Shown here: piece by piece, positions 33,735-42,199 of the stretch
Numbering within the stretch: position 1 is the stretch's first letter
How the letters are laid out: each line of letters starts with the position of its first letter
Source: Claveliimonas intestinigallinarum
GTDB taxonomy: Bacteria > Bacillota > Clostridia > Lachnospirales > Lachnospiraceae
Direction of reading: 5' to 3'
Length of the DNA stretch: 64,000 nt
Assembly (NCBI GenBank): GCA_019115145.1
Contig: DXED01000029.1
Coordinates: 1-64,000 of the forward strand
Translations under genes and position numbers: made by a program
The notes under the pieces: model-generated
The model's database searches: none
What the model was told of the DNA's origin: nothing
Seen by the model: only the letters and a program-made list of their open reading frames with translations

Positions 33735-34634
33735 TCACAGGATCCGATCTACTGTCAGCCCGATCACCAGGGAAATCAGGATTACATAGCCCAGATAGAG
33801 GACAAATCTTTTCGCCCCCAGCACGATCTTCAGCGCTCCCAGGTTCGTGATCTTGGTAGCCGGTCCAGTGACCATAAAGGCCGCCGCGGAGCCCATGCTC
33901 ATCCCCGATGCCAGCCACTGCTGCAATAGAGGGACCGTGCCTCCGCCGCAGGCGTAGAGAGGCACTCCGATGGTGGCAGCCAGCAGCACGCCGAACCCCT
34001 CCTGCTCCCCGAAAAGCTTTGCAAATGCATCCGCGGGAACGTATCTCTGAAACAGTGAGGAGAGCAGCACCCCCACAAGAAACCAGGGCGCCGTCGCCCG
34101 GATATTCCTGCCCAGGCTCTTCAGAAACCGCATGGCCGGGTCTGGATCTGTGTCCCTGTTTTCCGCTTCTGAAAACCCGGTAAAATTAAAATAGCTCCTG
34201 CCTTTATAAAAAAACCGCACGCAGAGTCCCGCGCCCAGCCCGCCCAGAAAGGCGGACAGAAATCTCACGGTCACTGCCTCCGGGCCGAGGATCCCGCTTG
34301 TGATCAGCAGCTGCGGGTTCAGAAGGATGGAGCTCATCATAAAGGCCGCAAGGAGGTCATCCTTCATCCCCTTCTGAGAGAAGGACGCCGCAATGGGGAT
34401 GGTGCCGTACATGCACAGCGGGGAGGCGATTCCAAGGAGGCTGGCCGGAATAAGGCCCAGGACTCCCAGCCTTTTTTCTCCAAGAGCCCCAAAGGCGGAC
34501 TGGATCTTCCCTTTGCCGAACACAGAGATAGCAGAGCCGATCACCATCCCCAATACCCAGTAAAAGAAAACCTGCTCCAGCTGGATGCTGAAATAGTACC
34601 ATATGTAAATAAATTCTCTTCTCAAAATCTCCAT
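33735..34634 (-). CDS. Permease of the DUF318 / ArsP-like family
   Basis: A 299-residue membrane protein with about eight spans. The duplicated family signature is visible in SPLCMYGTIPIAASFSQKG and in YACGGGTVPLLQQWLASGMS, each with a Cys in a helix, and MVTGPATKITNLGAL. Characterised relatives export trivalent organoarsenicals or are linked to metal export. Here it follows the DUF362 lipoprotein by 27 bases. Confidence 0.83.
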   Translation of the reverse strand: MEILRREFIYIWYYFSIQLEQVFFYWVLGMVIGSAISVFGKGKIQSAFGALGEKRLGVLGLIPASLLGIASPLCMYGTIPIAASFSQKGMKDDLLAAFMMSSILLNPQLLITSGILGPEAVTVRFLSAFLGGLGAGLCVRFFYKGRSYFNFTGFSEAENRDTDPDPAMRFLKSLGRNIRATAPWFLVGVLLSSLFQRYVPADAFAKLFGEQEGFGVLLAATIGVPLYACGGGTVPLLQQWLASGMSMGSAAAFMVTGPATKITNLGALKIVLGAKRFVLYLGYVILISLVIGLTVDRIL

Positions 34635-34661
34635 GCCGTCCCGCCTTCCGCCGTCTCGTCT

Positions 34662-35666
34662 CTAACCTTCTATATTGATCAGCTCATATGTCCTGCTGCC
34701 AAGTCCTATTTCCTCCGCGTGCTCCAGCGTGTGCAGACCGTTTCTGGATTCAATCCTCTCCACCATAGAGTCCCCGTCCCGCGCGCTGTAGACCAGGTTA
34801 ACACAGGCCTGATCCAGGGCCACCGGGTCATAGGACGCGAGTATCCCGATATCGTGCATGTCAGGCTGAGCCGGGTTCCCGTCGCAGTCGCAGTCCACAG
34901 AAAGACGGTTCATGACATTGATATACAGGATATTCCCATCCAGGTAATCCACAACAGATTTTCCTGCCTCCGCCATGGACTCCAGAAAAGCGTCCTGGTC
35001 TCCGCCCCACATGCTGCCGCCGGTGCCGCCGCTGTGGATATGGGCCTTTCCCTCCGGGGAAGCAATACCGATGGAAATATTTTTTATAGCGCCGCCGTAC
35101 CCTGCCATGGAATGACCCTTGAAGTGCGAGAGCACTACATAGTAATCATAGTCCGCAAAATGGCTGCCCACATAGTTTTCTTCCAGATTAGCGCCTCCCG
35201 TCACAGGCAGCGTCATGGAGCCCTCCTCGTCCATGATGTCCACATCCGCTATCTCCGTATAGCCGTGGTCTTCCGCCACCTGATAGTGCATGGCCGTGCT
35301 GACCCGGGAACCACCGTATGCTGTGTTGCACTCCACGATGGTCGGATCATCAAAGGACTGCACCAGATCCCCGATCAGGTCTGTCCGCAGATAATTGCTG
35401 CCCGGCTCCCCTGTGGAGAGCTTGACCGCAAGCTTTCCCTCCGGGGAAGCCTGAAGGGCCTCATAGACGGCGATCAATCCATCTGAGCTGATGTCTGTCG
35501 CCATATAGACCGCCGGGGAATCGGCGGCAGCGTCCGGACTGCCTGTGCCAGCGGCTTCATCGCCGGACGAGACCTCTGTCTCTGGTTCCTGTGTCCTGCC
35601 GCATCCGGTCAGCAGGCCTGCAAAAGTCATGGCAGCGACCAGTGTGATCACAAATTTCTTTCTCAT
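34662..35666 (-). CDS. DUF362 lipoprotein
   Basis: A 334-residue exported lipoprotein: RKK, a hydrophobic segment and lipobox GLLTGC, then a Glu/Ser/Gly-rich linker. The rest is a DUF362 domain: DLIGDLVQSF, YYVVLSHFKGHSMAGYGGAI followed by KNISIGIASPEGK, and NVMNRLSVDCDCDGNPAQPD with a CDC pair. DUF362 domains often accompany iron-sulfur clusters, but no CxxCxxC ferredoxin motif is seen here. ATG at 35666 follows GAGGTGG. It lies 14 bases after the DUF4405 gene; its location outside the membrane next to a haem-type membrane protein suggests an electron-transfer partner (inference). Confidence 0.82.
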   Translation of the reverse strand: MRKKFVITLVAAMTFAGLLTGCGRTQEPETEVSSGDEAAGTGSPDAAADSPAVYMATDISSDGLIAVYEALQASPEGKLAVKLSTGEPGSNYLRTDLIGDLVQSFDDPTIVECNTAYGGSRVSTAMHYQVAEDHGYTEIADVDIMDEEGSMTLPVTGGANLEENYVGSHFADYDYYVVLSHFKGHSMAGYGGAIKNISIGIASPEGKAHIHSGGTGGSMWGGDQDAFLESMAEAGKSVVDYLDGNILYINVMNRLSVDCDCDGNPAQPDMHDIGILASYDPVALDQACVNLVYSARDGDSMVERIESRNGLHTLEHAEEIGLGSRTYELINIEG

Positions 35667-35680
35667 AAAACCACCTCGTT

Positions 35681-36433
35681 TCAAGCTTTCTGTTTTCCGT
35701 GCTTCTGAAGAATTCTGGACAAATAGTAGGCGATCCAGATAAACAGCCCCATCATTGCCGCGTAATCTATATAGAAAGTGATCGGGGATTCACTGTAATC
35801 CAGGAAAACAAATTCTGTCCTAAGAAACATATAAGTTGCCAAACCCCTTCTCACAAACGCATACAACCCATAGCAGGCGATTCCCGCGCCCAGAAGCCTG
35901 AGGACCAGGGCTCGGATCCCGGGAGACGCTTTCTCTCCTGAGCCGCCACCCGGCATCTCTCCTGATGTCTTTCCCGCTATCTTTTCCGACATCTTTCGCG
36001 CCCCTGCCAGCGCCATGCCCCAGTGGAGCCCCAGATGCAGCGCCATCAGCACAAATCCCCAGTAGCAGGCTGCCATGTGCATCAGCCTTGCCGTCCCCAT
36101 CCCACTGTCGATGGGAAGGAACACAAACACATGCCGGGACATCCTGATGCCGCTTGCCAGCAGGCAGAGCATCACAGCCAGCAGTACAAGGTCCACCGCG
36201 GTGACCAGCGCTCTCATCCCTGTATATTTTCCGCGGAACAGATTTCTGTGCCAGCCCGGGTTCAGCAGGTGATGGGCTATAAAGAGCACGAGCATGCCTG
36301 TCCCCGCCCATTCATGGGCCTCCTCTCCCCAGAGCTGATATCCCATCAGGAACAGGAGCGCCAGAGTCATGAGAAGGTCTACTGCCAGCCTGATTTTGGA
36401 CTTTGTTTTCATTTTTTTCTTTTCTTCACTCAT
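35681..36433 (-). CDS. DUF4405 cytochrome b-like membrane protein
   Basis: A 250-residue protein with about five spans and histidines placed like haem ligands: HEWAGTGMLVLFIAHHLLNP, GIRMSRHVF, RLMHMAACYWGFVLMALHLG and LHWGMALAG. This is the DUF4405 pattern, related to b-type cytochrome subunits. It may carry electrons between cytoplasmic flavodoxin and the outer DUF362 lipoprotein (inference from gene order). ATG at 36433 is preferred over the one two codons upstream on spacing from AAAGGG. Confidence 0.78.
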   Translation of the reverse strand: MSEEKKKMKTKSKIRLAVDLLMTLALLFLMGYQLWGEEAHEWAGTGMLVLFIAHHLLNPGWHRNLFRGKYTGMRALVTAVDLVLLAVMLCLLASGIRMSRHVFVFLPIDSGMGTARLMHMAACYWGFVLMALHLGLHWGMALAGARKMSEKIAGKTSGEMPGGGSGEKASPGIRALVLRLLGAGIACYGLYAFVRRGLATYMFLRTEFVFLDYSESPITFYIDYAAMMGLFIWIAYYLSRILQKHGKQKA

Positions 36434-36445
36434 GACCATACCCTT

Positions 36446-36931
36446 TCAATCTTTCGGAAAATTCTGTTTCAGCCACGTCGAAATCCTGCCCTGCAGGTCA
36501 CCGCTTCCGTTTTCCAGCACATACAGACTGCTCCCTATCTTCGCGCCCGGGCAGAGTTCCCTGACGGCCTGCTCCATCCCTCTGTCCTCCCCTCCGCAGT
36601 GGCTGAAAAATGGAAGAACGGTCTTCCCTGCCAGATCATTTTCACTGAGCCAGGACGCCAGAGGCGGAGCAATCGTCCCGCACCAGTTGGGCGTGCCGAC
36701 AAAGATCACATCGTACGCATCCGCCTTGTCATCTACGGGGAGCAGCAGAGGCCTGGTCCGCGTCCGGATCTCTTTTTTCACCTGGGTCAGAAGCCTCTCA
36801 AAATTTGACGGATAGGGCTGTCTTGGATAGATCCGGCCAAGACGCCCTCCTGTCTGTCTCTGTATCACTTCCGCGATCCTGCGGGTTTTCCCTGAGTAGG
36901 AATAACAGACAATCAAAACATTTCCCTGCAT
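36446..36931 (-). CDS. Flavodoxin
   Basis: A 161-residue flavodoxin: VLIVCYSYSGKTRRIAEVI is the FMN phosphate loop, then VIFVGTPNWCGTIAPPLASW and TVLPFFSHCGG. It carries electrons via FMN. ATG at 36931 follows AAGGAGG. It is the first gene of a five-gene minus-strand operon and its promoter shares a box with the aldo/keto reductase at 32020-32961. Confidence 0.88.
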   Translation of the reverse strand: MQGNVLIVCYSYSGKTRRIAEVIQRQTGGRLGRIYPRQPYPSNFERLLTQVKKEIRTRTRPLLLPVDDKADAYDVIFVGTPNWCGTIAPPLASWLSENDLAGKTVLPFFSHCGGEDRGMEQAVRELCPGAKIGSSLYVLENGSGDLQGRISTWLKQNFPKD

Positions 36932-36953
36932 ATGGCGGCCCTCCTTTTCGTCC

Positions 36954-36991
36954 ATTATCCTATGGCCGCCCCGTTCTGTCTAATACTTGTC
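36954..36991 (-). promoter_or_regulatory. Promoter with conserved box, flavodoxin operon
   Basis: Minus strand GATAAT (36954-36959), 18 bases, TTAGAC (36978-36983). Plus-strand GTCTAATACTTGTC (36978-36991), then TCATGC 12 bases on, the same layout as at 33023. Confidence 0.65.
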
Positions 36992-37025
36992 CGGTATGGG
37001 AAATCATGCTTTCCCCGCATGGCAG

Positions 37026-37072
37026 AAAATGGCTGCGGCATCAGACCCGTAAGCCGATGCCGCAGCCATTTT
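37026..37072 (-). terminator. Terminator of the LysR gene
   Basis: 17-base stem: AAAATGGCTGCGGCATC (37026-37042) with GATGCCGCAGCCATTTT (37056-37072). The hairpin begins at the LysR stop codon. Confidence 0.85.
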
Positions 37073-37944
37073 CAATGCTCCTGTATTGTCTGTACAAAAA
37101 GAGACGCCGCCTGGGAAAACAGATGATTTTTCTTCCAGAGGATCACGCTCCTTGTGACATGCGCCGGGTGGATCTGCCGGAAGCAGAGCTCCGGGTCCGC
37201 ATGGATGGACAAAGCTCCGTCCAGGCAGACCGCGCACCCCATCCCGGCCTCCACCAGAAGAGCCGCATTGGAAAGGATATTGTAGTAAGCCGGGATATCC
37301 AGATGGCGCTCCTCACACTGCATCCAGTGGAGGATCTGCTCCTTCGCGTTTTCCCGCCCCGGCATGATCAGGGGATACTGCTTGATGTCCTCCGCTGTCA
37401 CGGTCTCCTTTTTCGCAAGCTGGTGATCCCGTCGGACGAGAATTCCCCAGGTCTCCTTCTGGGGCATCCTCACATACTCAAATTTTGCGGTGTCAATGGG
37501 CTCCATCACAAGGCCAAGGTCAAGCAGGCCGTGCTCGATCATCTCTTTGATATTGTCCGCCATTCCATTGTAGAGTTCAAACTGAACGCCGGGATATTTT
37601 TCACGGAATTCTTTCATACAGACAGCCAGTGTGCGCCCGCCCACAGCCTCCGTGGCGCCGATCCGCACAGTGCCGCAGATGATATCCTTCTTGTCTGTAA
37701 ATGTATGCTCCAGCTTGTCCGCCAGCTCTACAATGGTTTCCGCCTGCTGCCTGAACAGGAAGCCCTCATCCGTCAGCGTGACAGAGCGTTTCCCCCGGAT
37801 CAGCAGCGCCGTCCCCAGCTCGTCCTCCAGCTCCTTCAGCTGGCGGCTGAGTGTGGGCTGGGTCACATGAAGAATATCGGCGGCTCTCGTGATATTCCCC
37901 TCGGCCGCCACTGTCAGAAAATATTTCAGCACACGCAGTTCCAT
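37072..37944 (-). CDS. LysR-family transcriptional regulator
   Basis: A 290-residue LysR protein. Residues 1-60 are the winged helix (MELRVLKYFLTVAAEGNITR, then LHVTQPTLSRQLKELEDELG); the rest is the two-lobed effector domain (GTVRIGATEAVGGRTLAVCM). ATG at 37944 follows GGAGGG; the frame extends 26 codons upstream without homology. It lies upstream of the flavodoxin operon on the same strand, behind its own terminator, and is the best candidate for the shared promoter box there and before the aldo/keto reductase. Confidence 0.88.
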   Translation of the reverse strand: MELRVLKYFLTVAAEGNITRAADILHVTQPTLSRQLKELEDELGTALLIRGKRSVTLTDEGFLFRQQAETIVELADKLEHTFTDKKDIICGTVRIGATEAVGGRTLAVCMKEFREKYPGVQFELYNGMADNIKEMIEHGLLDLGLVMEPIDTAKFEYVRMPQKETWGILVRRDHQLAKKETVTAEDIKQYPLIMPGRENAKEQILHWMQCEERHLDIPAYYNILSNAALLVEAGMGCAVCLDGALSIHADPELCFRQIHPAHVTRSVILWKKNHLFSQAASLFVQTIQEH

Positions 37945-38049
37945 CCTGATCCCTCCTGTAGGTTTTCTTACTATCCGGTTTCTTTTTACTTCTAATTTAC
38001 CAGCTATTCGGTCAGAGGGCAAATGCTTATATTTTATAACAGGATATCA

Positions 38050-38199
38050 ATGTCAGGCATAGGGGCCCCCTATGTGTACACGGCAATCCTCGCCTGCACC
38101 AAAAAGGAATTTTCAGAAAAGGGCTACAGGGATGCATCCCTGCGGGTCATCGCCCGCCGCCTCTCCGCCATCACAGACACGGACAAAACTTTGTGGTGA
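38050..38199 (+). pseudogene. TetR-type HTH fragment
   Basis: A 49-codon frame reads TAILACTKKEFSEKGYRDAS then LRVIARR before losing similarity and stopping. This is the first helix and start of the HTH of a TetR-family regulator; the recognition helix and ligand domain are missing. Downstream sequence to 38330 has short open stretches without recognisable identity. Confidence 0.55.
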
Positions 38200-38363
38200 C
38201 GGACAGACAGCTTGCGGACGCTGTGCCGGAACAGATACAGGACATGAGCGGGAGTATTGATTCCCACCTGAAAAGGCAACTAAAACGCACACTTTTTGTT
38301 AAGGGCTGTTGGTAGAAATCTGTCAGGAACTCAGTATAATAAAGTCAAGGAGGTTGGAAATAC

Positions 38364-38831
38364 ATGAAAAAGCAAACAAATCTGATTTCTCGGAATTTAA
38401 CTGCCCTGCGCCAGTATCATCAATATTCACAGGAAGAAGTAGCCGAAAAGGTGGGCGTGACAAGACAGTCTGTGGCCAAATGGGAGTCCGGAGAAACTGT
38501 TCCTGATATTCTTAACTGCGATGCGTTAGCGGAGCTTTACGATGTATCAGTGGACGCCCTGATCCACCACGACCAGGAGGAATCCCATATGCCCATCCCG
38601 CCCAAAGGCAAACATCTTTTTGGGACTGTCAAAGTAGGGGATCGGGGGCAGATTGTCCTCCCCAAAAAGGCTCGGGATCTGTTCCATATTAAATCCGGTG
38701 ATCTTCTCGTTGTTTTAGGCGATGAGCATCCGGGAAATGCAGGGATCGCCCTAATCTCCGAAGACACCGTACTTCACAATATCGCCTTTCTGCAGGATAT
38801 GTTAGACAATGAAAAGGAGGCTCACGAATGA
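38364..38831 (+). CDS. XRE HTH fused to AbrB-like domain
   Basis: A 155-residue regulator. Residues 5-65 are an XRE helix-turn-helix (NLTALRQYHQYSQEEVAEKV, TRQSVAKWESGETVPD). Residues 85-135 match the AbrB/SpoVT swapped-hairpin fold (GTVKVGDRGQIVLPKKARDL, FHIKSGDLLVVLGD). Two different DNA-binding modules in one short protein is uncommon but recurrent in clostridia. AGGAGG precedes the ATG. Its stop overlaps the start of the ABC ATPase by four bases, so it probably controls this transporter. Confidence 0.85.
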   Translation: MKKQTNLISRNLTALRQYHQYSQEEVAEKVGVTRQSVAKWESGETVPDILNCDALAELYDVSVDALIHHDQEESHMPIPPKGKHLFGTVKVGDRGQIVLPKKARDLFHIKSGDLLVVLGDEHPGNAGIALISEDTVLHNIAFLQDMLDNEKEAHE

Positions 38832-39586
38832 ACGATCTCTTACAGGTAGAGCATCTAAATAAGCTTTACCCGGGATTTACTCTGAAAGATGTATCTTTTT
38901 CTGTAAAACCCGGACACATCATGGGACTGATCGGCAAAAATGGTGCTGGTAAAAGCACCACATTAAAATCTATTTTAAATATGGTACGGCCCGAATCCGG
39001 AACCGTTACCATGCTGGGGAAAGATTTTTACGGACATGAAAAAAAATGTAAGCAGGATATCGGCATTGTCTTTGGAGGGATTGATTTCTACCCTCTCAAA
39101 AAGCTCTCCGCCATTACCGCTGTGACCCGGCGCTTTTACAAAGACTGGGATCAGGAACGGTACAACGATTATCTCCGGCAGTTTTCTTTAGACGAAAGTA
39201 AGCAGTTCCGCTCCCTTTCCAACGGAATGAAGGTGAAATATCTGCTGGCACTGGCCCTGTCCCACCACGCCACGCTTTACCTTCTCGATGAACCCACTTC
39301 CGGGCTTGACCCGGTATCAAGGGATGAGATTCTGCACATCTTTACCCGCATCGTCAAAGATGGGAAGCGCTCCGTTTTATTTTCTACCCATATTACTTCC
39401 GATTTGGATCGGTGCGCGGATGATATTACCTATATTAAAAACGGTACAGTATTAAAAAGCGCAGACAAAGAGACTTTTCTCCATTCCTTTGAACATTTAA
39501 GGACTGACCGGGATACCGGGCCGCTCTCCTTGGAAAAGATCATGCTGCGCACAGAAGGGAGTGATATTGATGAAACTGCTTTATAA
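38828..39586 (+). CDS. ABC transporter ATP-binding protein
   Basis: A 252-residue ATPase of the DRA-like / BcrA-type exporter group: Walker A GKNGAGKST, signature LSNGMKVK, Walker B LYLLDEPTSGLD, and the H-loop in LFSTHITSD. It energises the ABC-2 permease whose gene overlaps its end by 17 bases. The substrate is unknown; such XRE-ATPase-permease sets often respond to cell-envelope stress. Confidence 0.9.
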   Translation: MNDLLQVEHLNKLYPGFTLKDVSFSVKPGHIMGLIGKNGAGKSTTLKSILNMVRPESGTVTMLGKDFYGHEKKCKQDIGIVFGGIDFYPLKKLSAITAVTRRFYKDWDQERYNDYLRQFSLDESKQFRSLSNGMKVKYLLALALSHHATLYLLDEPTSGLDPVSRDEILHIFTRIVKDGKRSVLFSTHITSDLDRCADDITYIKNGTVLKSADKETFLHSFEHLRTDRDTGPLSLEKIMLRTEGSDIDETAL

Positions 39587-40208
39587 AGAGCTGGCTCTGG
39601 CAGCCCACCCCACCTCCATTATCTTTGCGTTTCTTGGCTGCCTGGTCATTGTACCGGCCTATCCTTACACCGTCATCTTTATGTTTGGCTGTCTGGCTCC
39701 TTATTTGACGTTTCTCTATGCCAGAGAGACCAATGACCAGTGGTATACTGCCATTCTACCTATAACAAAAAGAGAAAGTGTCCAGGGTAAATGTATGCTG
39801 GTCATTTCTATCCAGCTATTTCAATTATTGATTGCTGTTCCATCTGTCTTTTTGAGAAAAATTCTTGAGGTAGAAAACAATCCGGTGGGCATTGATGCCA
39901 CCATTGCCTGGTTTGGATTTGGGCTGATGATCTATAGTGTCTTTGACCTTATATTCTTTCCGGCTTATTACAGGAACGGATATAAAGCCGGCAGGGCCTT
40001 TGTAATGGCCGCTATTCCCATGCTGCTGATGATGGTCACTGTGGAGGGCGCTGTCCGTTTTCCCCAGCTTACATGGCTGGACAGCTATGCGCCGTCGGAT
40101 TGTTTGAGACAAATTCCTTTTCTTCTCATTGGTATCCTTTGTTACGGATGCTTTGTCACTTTAGCATACAAACTTTCTGTAAAGCGATTTGAAAACGTAG
40201 ATCTGTAG
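39570..40208 (+). CDS. ABC-2 type permease
   Basis: A 212-residue membrane protein with six spans, starting KLLYKELALAAHPTSIIFAF and containing ARETNDQWYTAILPITKRES, typical of the ABC-2 permease family (bacitracin/peptide exporters of the YtrC type). ATG at 39570 follows GGAG and lies within the end of the ATPase gene, implying coupled translation. One permease gene suggests a homodimer. Confidence 0.85.
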   Translation: MKLLYKELALAAHPTSIIFAFLGCLVIVPAYPYTVIFMFGCLAPYLTFLYARETNDQWYTAILPITKRESVQGKCMLVISIQLFQLLIAVPSVFLRKILEVENNPVGIDATIAWFGFGLMIYSVFDLIFFPAYYRNGYKAGRAFVMAAIPMLLMMVTVEGAVRFPQLTWLDSYAPSDCLRQIPFLLIGILCYGCFVTLAYKLSVKRFENVDL

Positions 40209-40276
40209 GCTTGCTTCTGCCGCAGTCTCAAGGCCAATCTACGATCATATCTAAAAAAATTTTTTACATCAAATGC

Positions 40277-40768
40277 TTATCCTGGCAAAGCCAGATACTC
40301 GTTCGCATCCTCTCTTCTCCGGAAGATATAGATATCTCTGCCGTCTCTGTACTTCTCCAGCATGTCGTAGATCCTGGGAAGCTGATCATTTGGAAAGTCC
40401 ACGATCCACTGGCGGAATTCCATGTCAAGCTCTGTCTCCACCCAGGGCAGATCCTCCCGCTTTTTCCCGATCCGCTCCCCGGCTCCTGCCAGGCAGAGCT
40501 CCAAAGGATAGTCCAGGAGAAAGACGGTATCGCAGGCCGCAAGCCGCATTTCCAGGGTGCGCAGATAATTTCCGTCGATGATCCACTGTTTTCCGCATAT
40601 GATCTCTCCCAGCTTCCTGTCAAATTCTTCCCTGGGGATATTTGTGCCGTCAGCCCTGTGCCAGATCATGTCCAGGTAATATAAGGGCAGCGATGTCCTG
40701 TCCCGCAGCTTCCGGGCAAAGGTGCTTTTCCCCGCGCCGGGACAGCCTATCACGATCGCCTTTTTCAT
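40277..40768 (-). CDS. P-loop kinase, FlaR / adenylate kinase-like
   Basis: A 163-residue nucleotide kinase: Walker A IGCPGAGKSTFARKL, the acceptor region LYYLDMIWHRADGTNIP, VFLLDYPLELCL and a C-terminal IYIFRRREDANEYL. This is the topology-modulation (FlaR)-like group, whose substrate is not established. It is the last gene of a four-gene minus operon (ACT, nucleotidyltransferase, DUF6483, kinase), five bases after the previous gene. Confidence 0.82.
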   Translation of the reverse strand: MKKAIVIGCPGAGKSTFARKLRDRTSLPLYYLDMIWHRADGTNIPREEFDRKLGEIICGKQWIIDGNYLRTLEMRLAACDTVFLLDYPLELCLAGAGERIGKKREDLPWVETELDMEFRQWIVDFPNDQLPRIYDMLEKYRDGRDIYIFRRREDANEYLALPG

Positions 40769-40772
40769 CCTC

Positions 40773-41150
40773 TTACCTGCTCACCGGATCCCACAGGTCC
40801 CCGTATCCGTAGGAATCCACGATGTATTTCATTCCGTCTACGACCTCGTCCTGGGTAAAACCGTGCTCCTCCAGGAATTCCTCGCTCTTGCACCCCAGCT
40901 TCTCATAAAAGCGCAAAGCCATCTCAAAGTAGGACTGGCTGTCCGGATCCAGCTCATCCAGGAGCTGATTTTCCGCCTCGTTGATCTGCCCGTCGTCTAT
41001 CATGGCGGTCAGATTTTTAAACTGCCGCAGTCTCTCCACAGAAACCGGGAGCTCATCCTCCTTGTCAATATCCCTGCCAAATATCAGTCTTATGAGCATG
41101 CGCGCGATCTCGTGGGTGAGGCGCATGATATAGTCCTTGTCCTCAATCAT
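40773..41150 (-). CDS. DUF6483-like protein
   Basis: A 125-residue helical protein (YIMRLTHEIARMLIRLIFG, then TAMIDDGQINEAENQLLDEL). I recognise it as the small family called DUF6483, with a repeated helical, TPR-like body and no catalytic motif. ATG at 41150 follows AAGGAGG. Function unknown; it sits between the nucleotidyltransferase and the kinase. Confidence 0.7.
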   Translation of the reverse strand: MIEDKDYIMRLTHEIARMLIRLIFGRDIDKEDELPVSVERLRQFKNLTAMIDDGQINEAENQLLDELDPDSQSYFEMALRFYEKLGCKSEEFLEEHGFTQDEVVDGMKYIVDSYGYGDLWDPVSR

Positions 41151-41163
41151 CTGTCCATCCTCC

Positions 41164-41820
41164 TTATAGTCTGTTGATCCATCCCTGGGCCCACAGAAGC
41201 AGCCTGTCCGACATTTCCTCAAAGTCCGCCTGTCCGCCTTCCTTCAGGGCCAGAAACGTTTCCACAATATTCTGTTCCTCTTTCCCGGCTATGTCAAGCA
41301 GATCCCTCTGTTTTTTCGTATATTTTCCTGTCTGCCTGAAGCAGATGGCCTGCACCACAAAGGATGCCGACTTGTACAGGCCCTTTAGGATCTCCTCCTG
41401 CCTGTCGTAGAGCATATTGTGGACGCAGCCATGGTAAATATTGCACACACCGATCTTTATCGCCCGCCGCACCGCCTCGTCGTCGATCCGCTCCAGCAGT
41501 CCATCCAGGCTTCCCACAATAGGCCTGGTGTCATAGTAAAACTGAAAGAGATCCGACGGCTCCCATCTGAGCAGCTCCTCCTTTCCGGATAGAAAGCCGC
41601 AGACAAGCTCCCGTTCCGGCAGCCTGTCCAGCATCCCCTCGTAGATCCGCACATCCGCAGGTGTCAGCTTATCAAGGATCACTACCAGGTCGATGTCGCT
41701 GCCTTCCGTCTCCTCTCCCCGCCCCCGGCTTCCCTGAAGGCCCGCGAACCAGATCCGTTCCTCAAAGGTCTCCTCCAGCGCCCTGATAAAATTTTCTGTC
41801 CAGCTCTTTATTTCGATCAT
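41164..41820 (-). CDS. Nucleotidyltransferase-domain protein
   Basis: A 218-residue protein. Residues 20-55 have the polymerase-beta-like nucleotidyltransferase core GLQGSRGRGEETEGSDIDLV, with the metal-binding Asp pair. A central region follows, then a helical C-terminal part (LYKSASFVVQAICFRQTGKY) like HEPN/substrate domains. Aminoglycoside adenylyltransferases share this plan, but no resistance function can be claimed. AGGAGG precedes the ATG. Confidence 0.78.
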   Translation of the reverse strand: MIEIKSWTENFIRALEETFEERIWFAGLQGSRGRGEETEGSDIDLVVILDKLTPADVRIYEGMLDRLPERELVCGFLSGKEELLRWEPSDLFQFYYDTRPIVGSLDGLLERIDDEAVRRAIKIGVCNIYHGCVHNMLYDRQEEILKGLYKSASFVVQAICFRQTGKYTKKQRDLLDIAGKEEQNIVETFLALKEGGQADFEEMSDRLLLWAQGWINRL

Positions 41821-41830
41821 GCTTTCCTCC

Positions 41831-42199
41831 TCACTCTGCTATGCTGTATCCGTCCTCCTTCAGCACAGAAAGCGCTCTTCCAAACTGTTCCTTCTTGATC
41901 AGTACATAGTCCGTGTTGTAGGTAGACACCGCAAAGATACTGATTTCTCTGTGCGCCAGGAGATCTGCGATCTTCGCCAGTATCCCGGTCAGAGAAAAGT
42001 CCAGCACACCCTTCAGCCGGAAGGCTCTCCATCCATCCTCCCGCTCTATCGTGCTCTCCGGGGTCTTCTCTGTGGCGCATACAAGAGAGCACTCCTCATC
42101 CGTCTTGCCCACAAAGCAGTACGTATCTGTCAGATCCACCTCACTGAAATCCTTCACTTTGCACACCGTAAATTCCTCGTTTATCACTTCGATCTCCAT
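41831..42199 (-). CDS. ACT-domain protein
   Basis: A 122-residue protein with two ACT-like halves: VCKVKDFSEVDLTDTYCFVG and GVLDFSLTGILAKIADLLAH. It resembles the small stand-alone ACT proteins (CASTOR/YkkN-like) that bind amino acids. ATG at 42199 follows GAGGAGG; the frame extends 47 codons upstream without homology. It is first in the ACT-nucleotidyltransferase-DUF6483-kinase operon. Confidence 0.8.
   Translation of the reverse strand: MEIEVINEEFTVCKVKDFSEVDLTDTYCFVGKTDEECSLVCATEKTPESTIEREDGWRAFRLKGVLDFSLTGILAKIADLLAHREISIFAVSTYNTDYVLIKKEQFGRALSVLKEDGYSIAE

Noticed and set aside
38200..38337. Open stretch VVTDRQLADAVPEQIQDM after the TetR fragment
   Set aside because: It may be the decayed end of the same or another gene, but similarity is too weak to assign.
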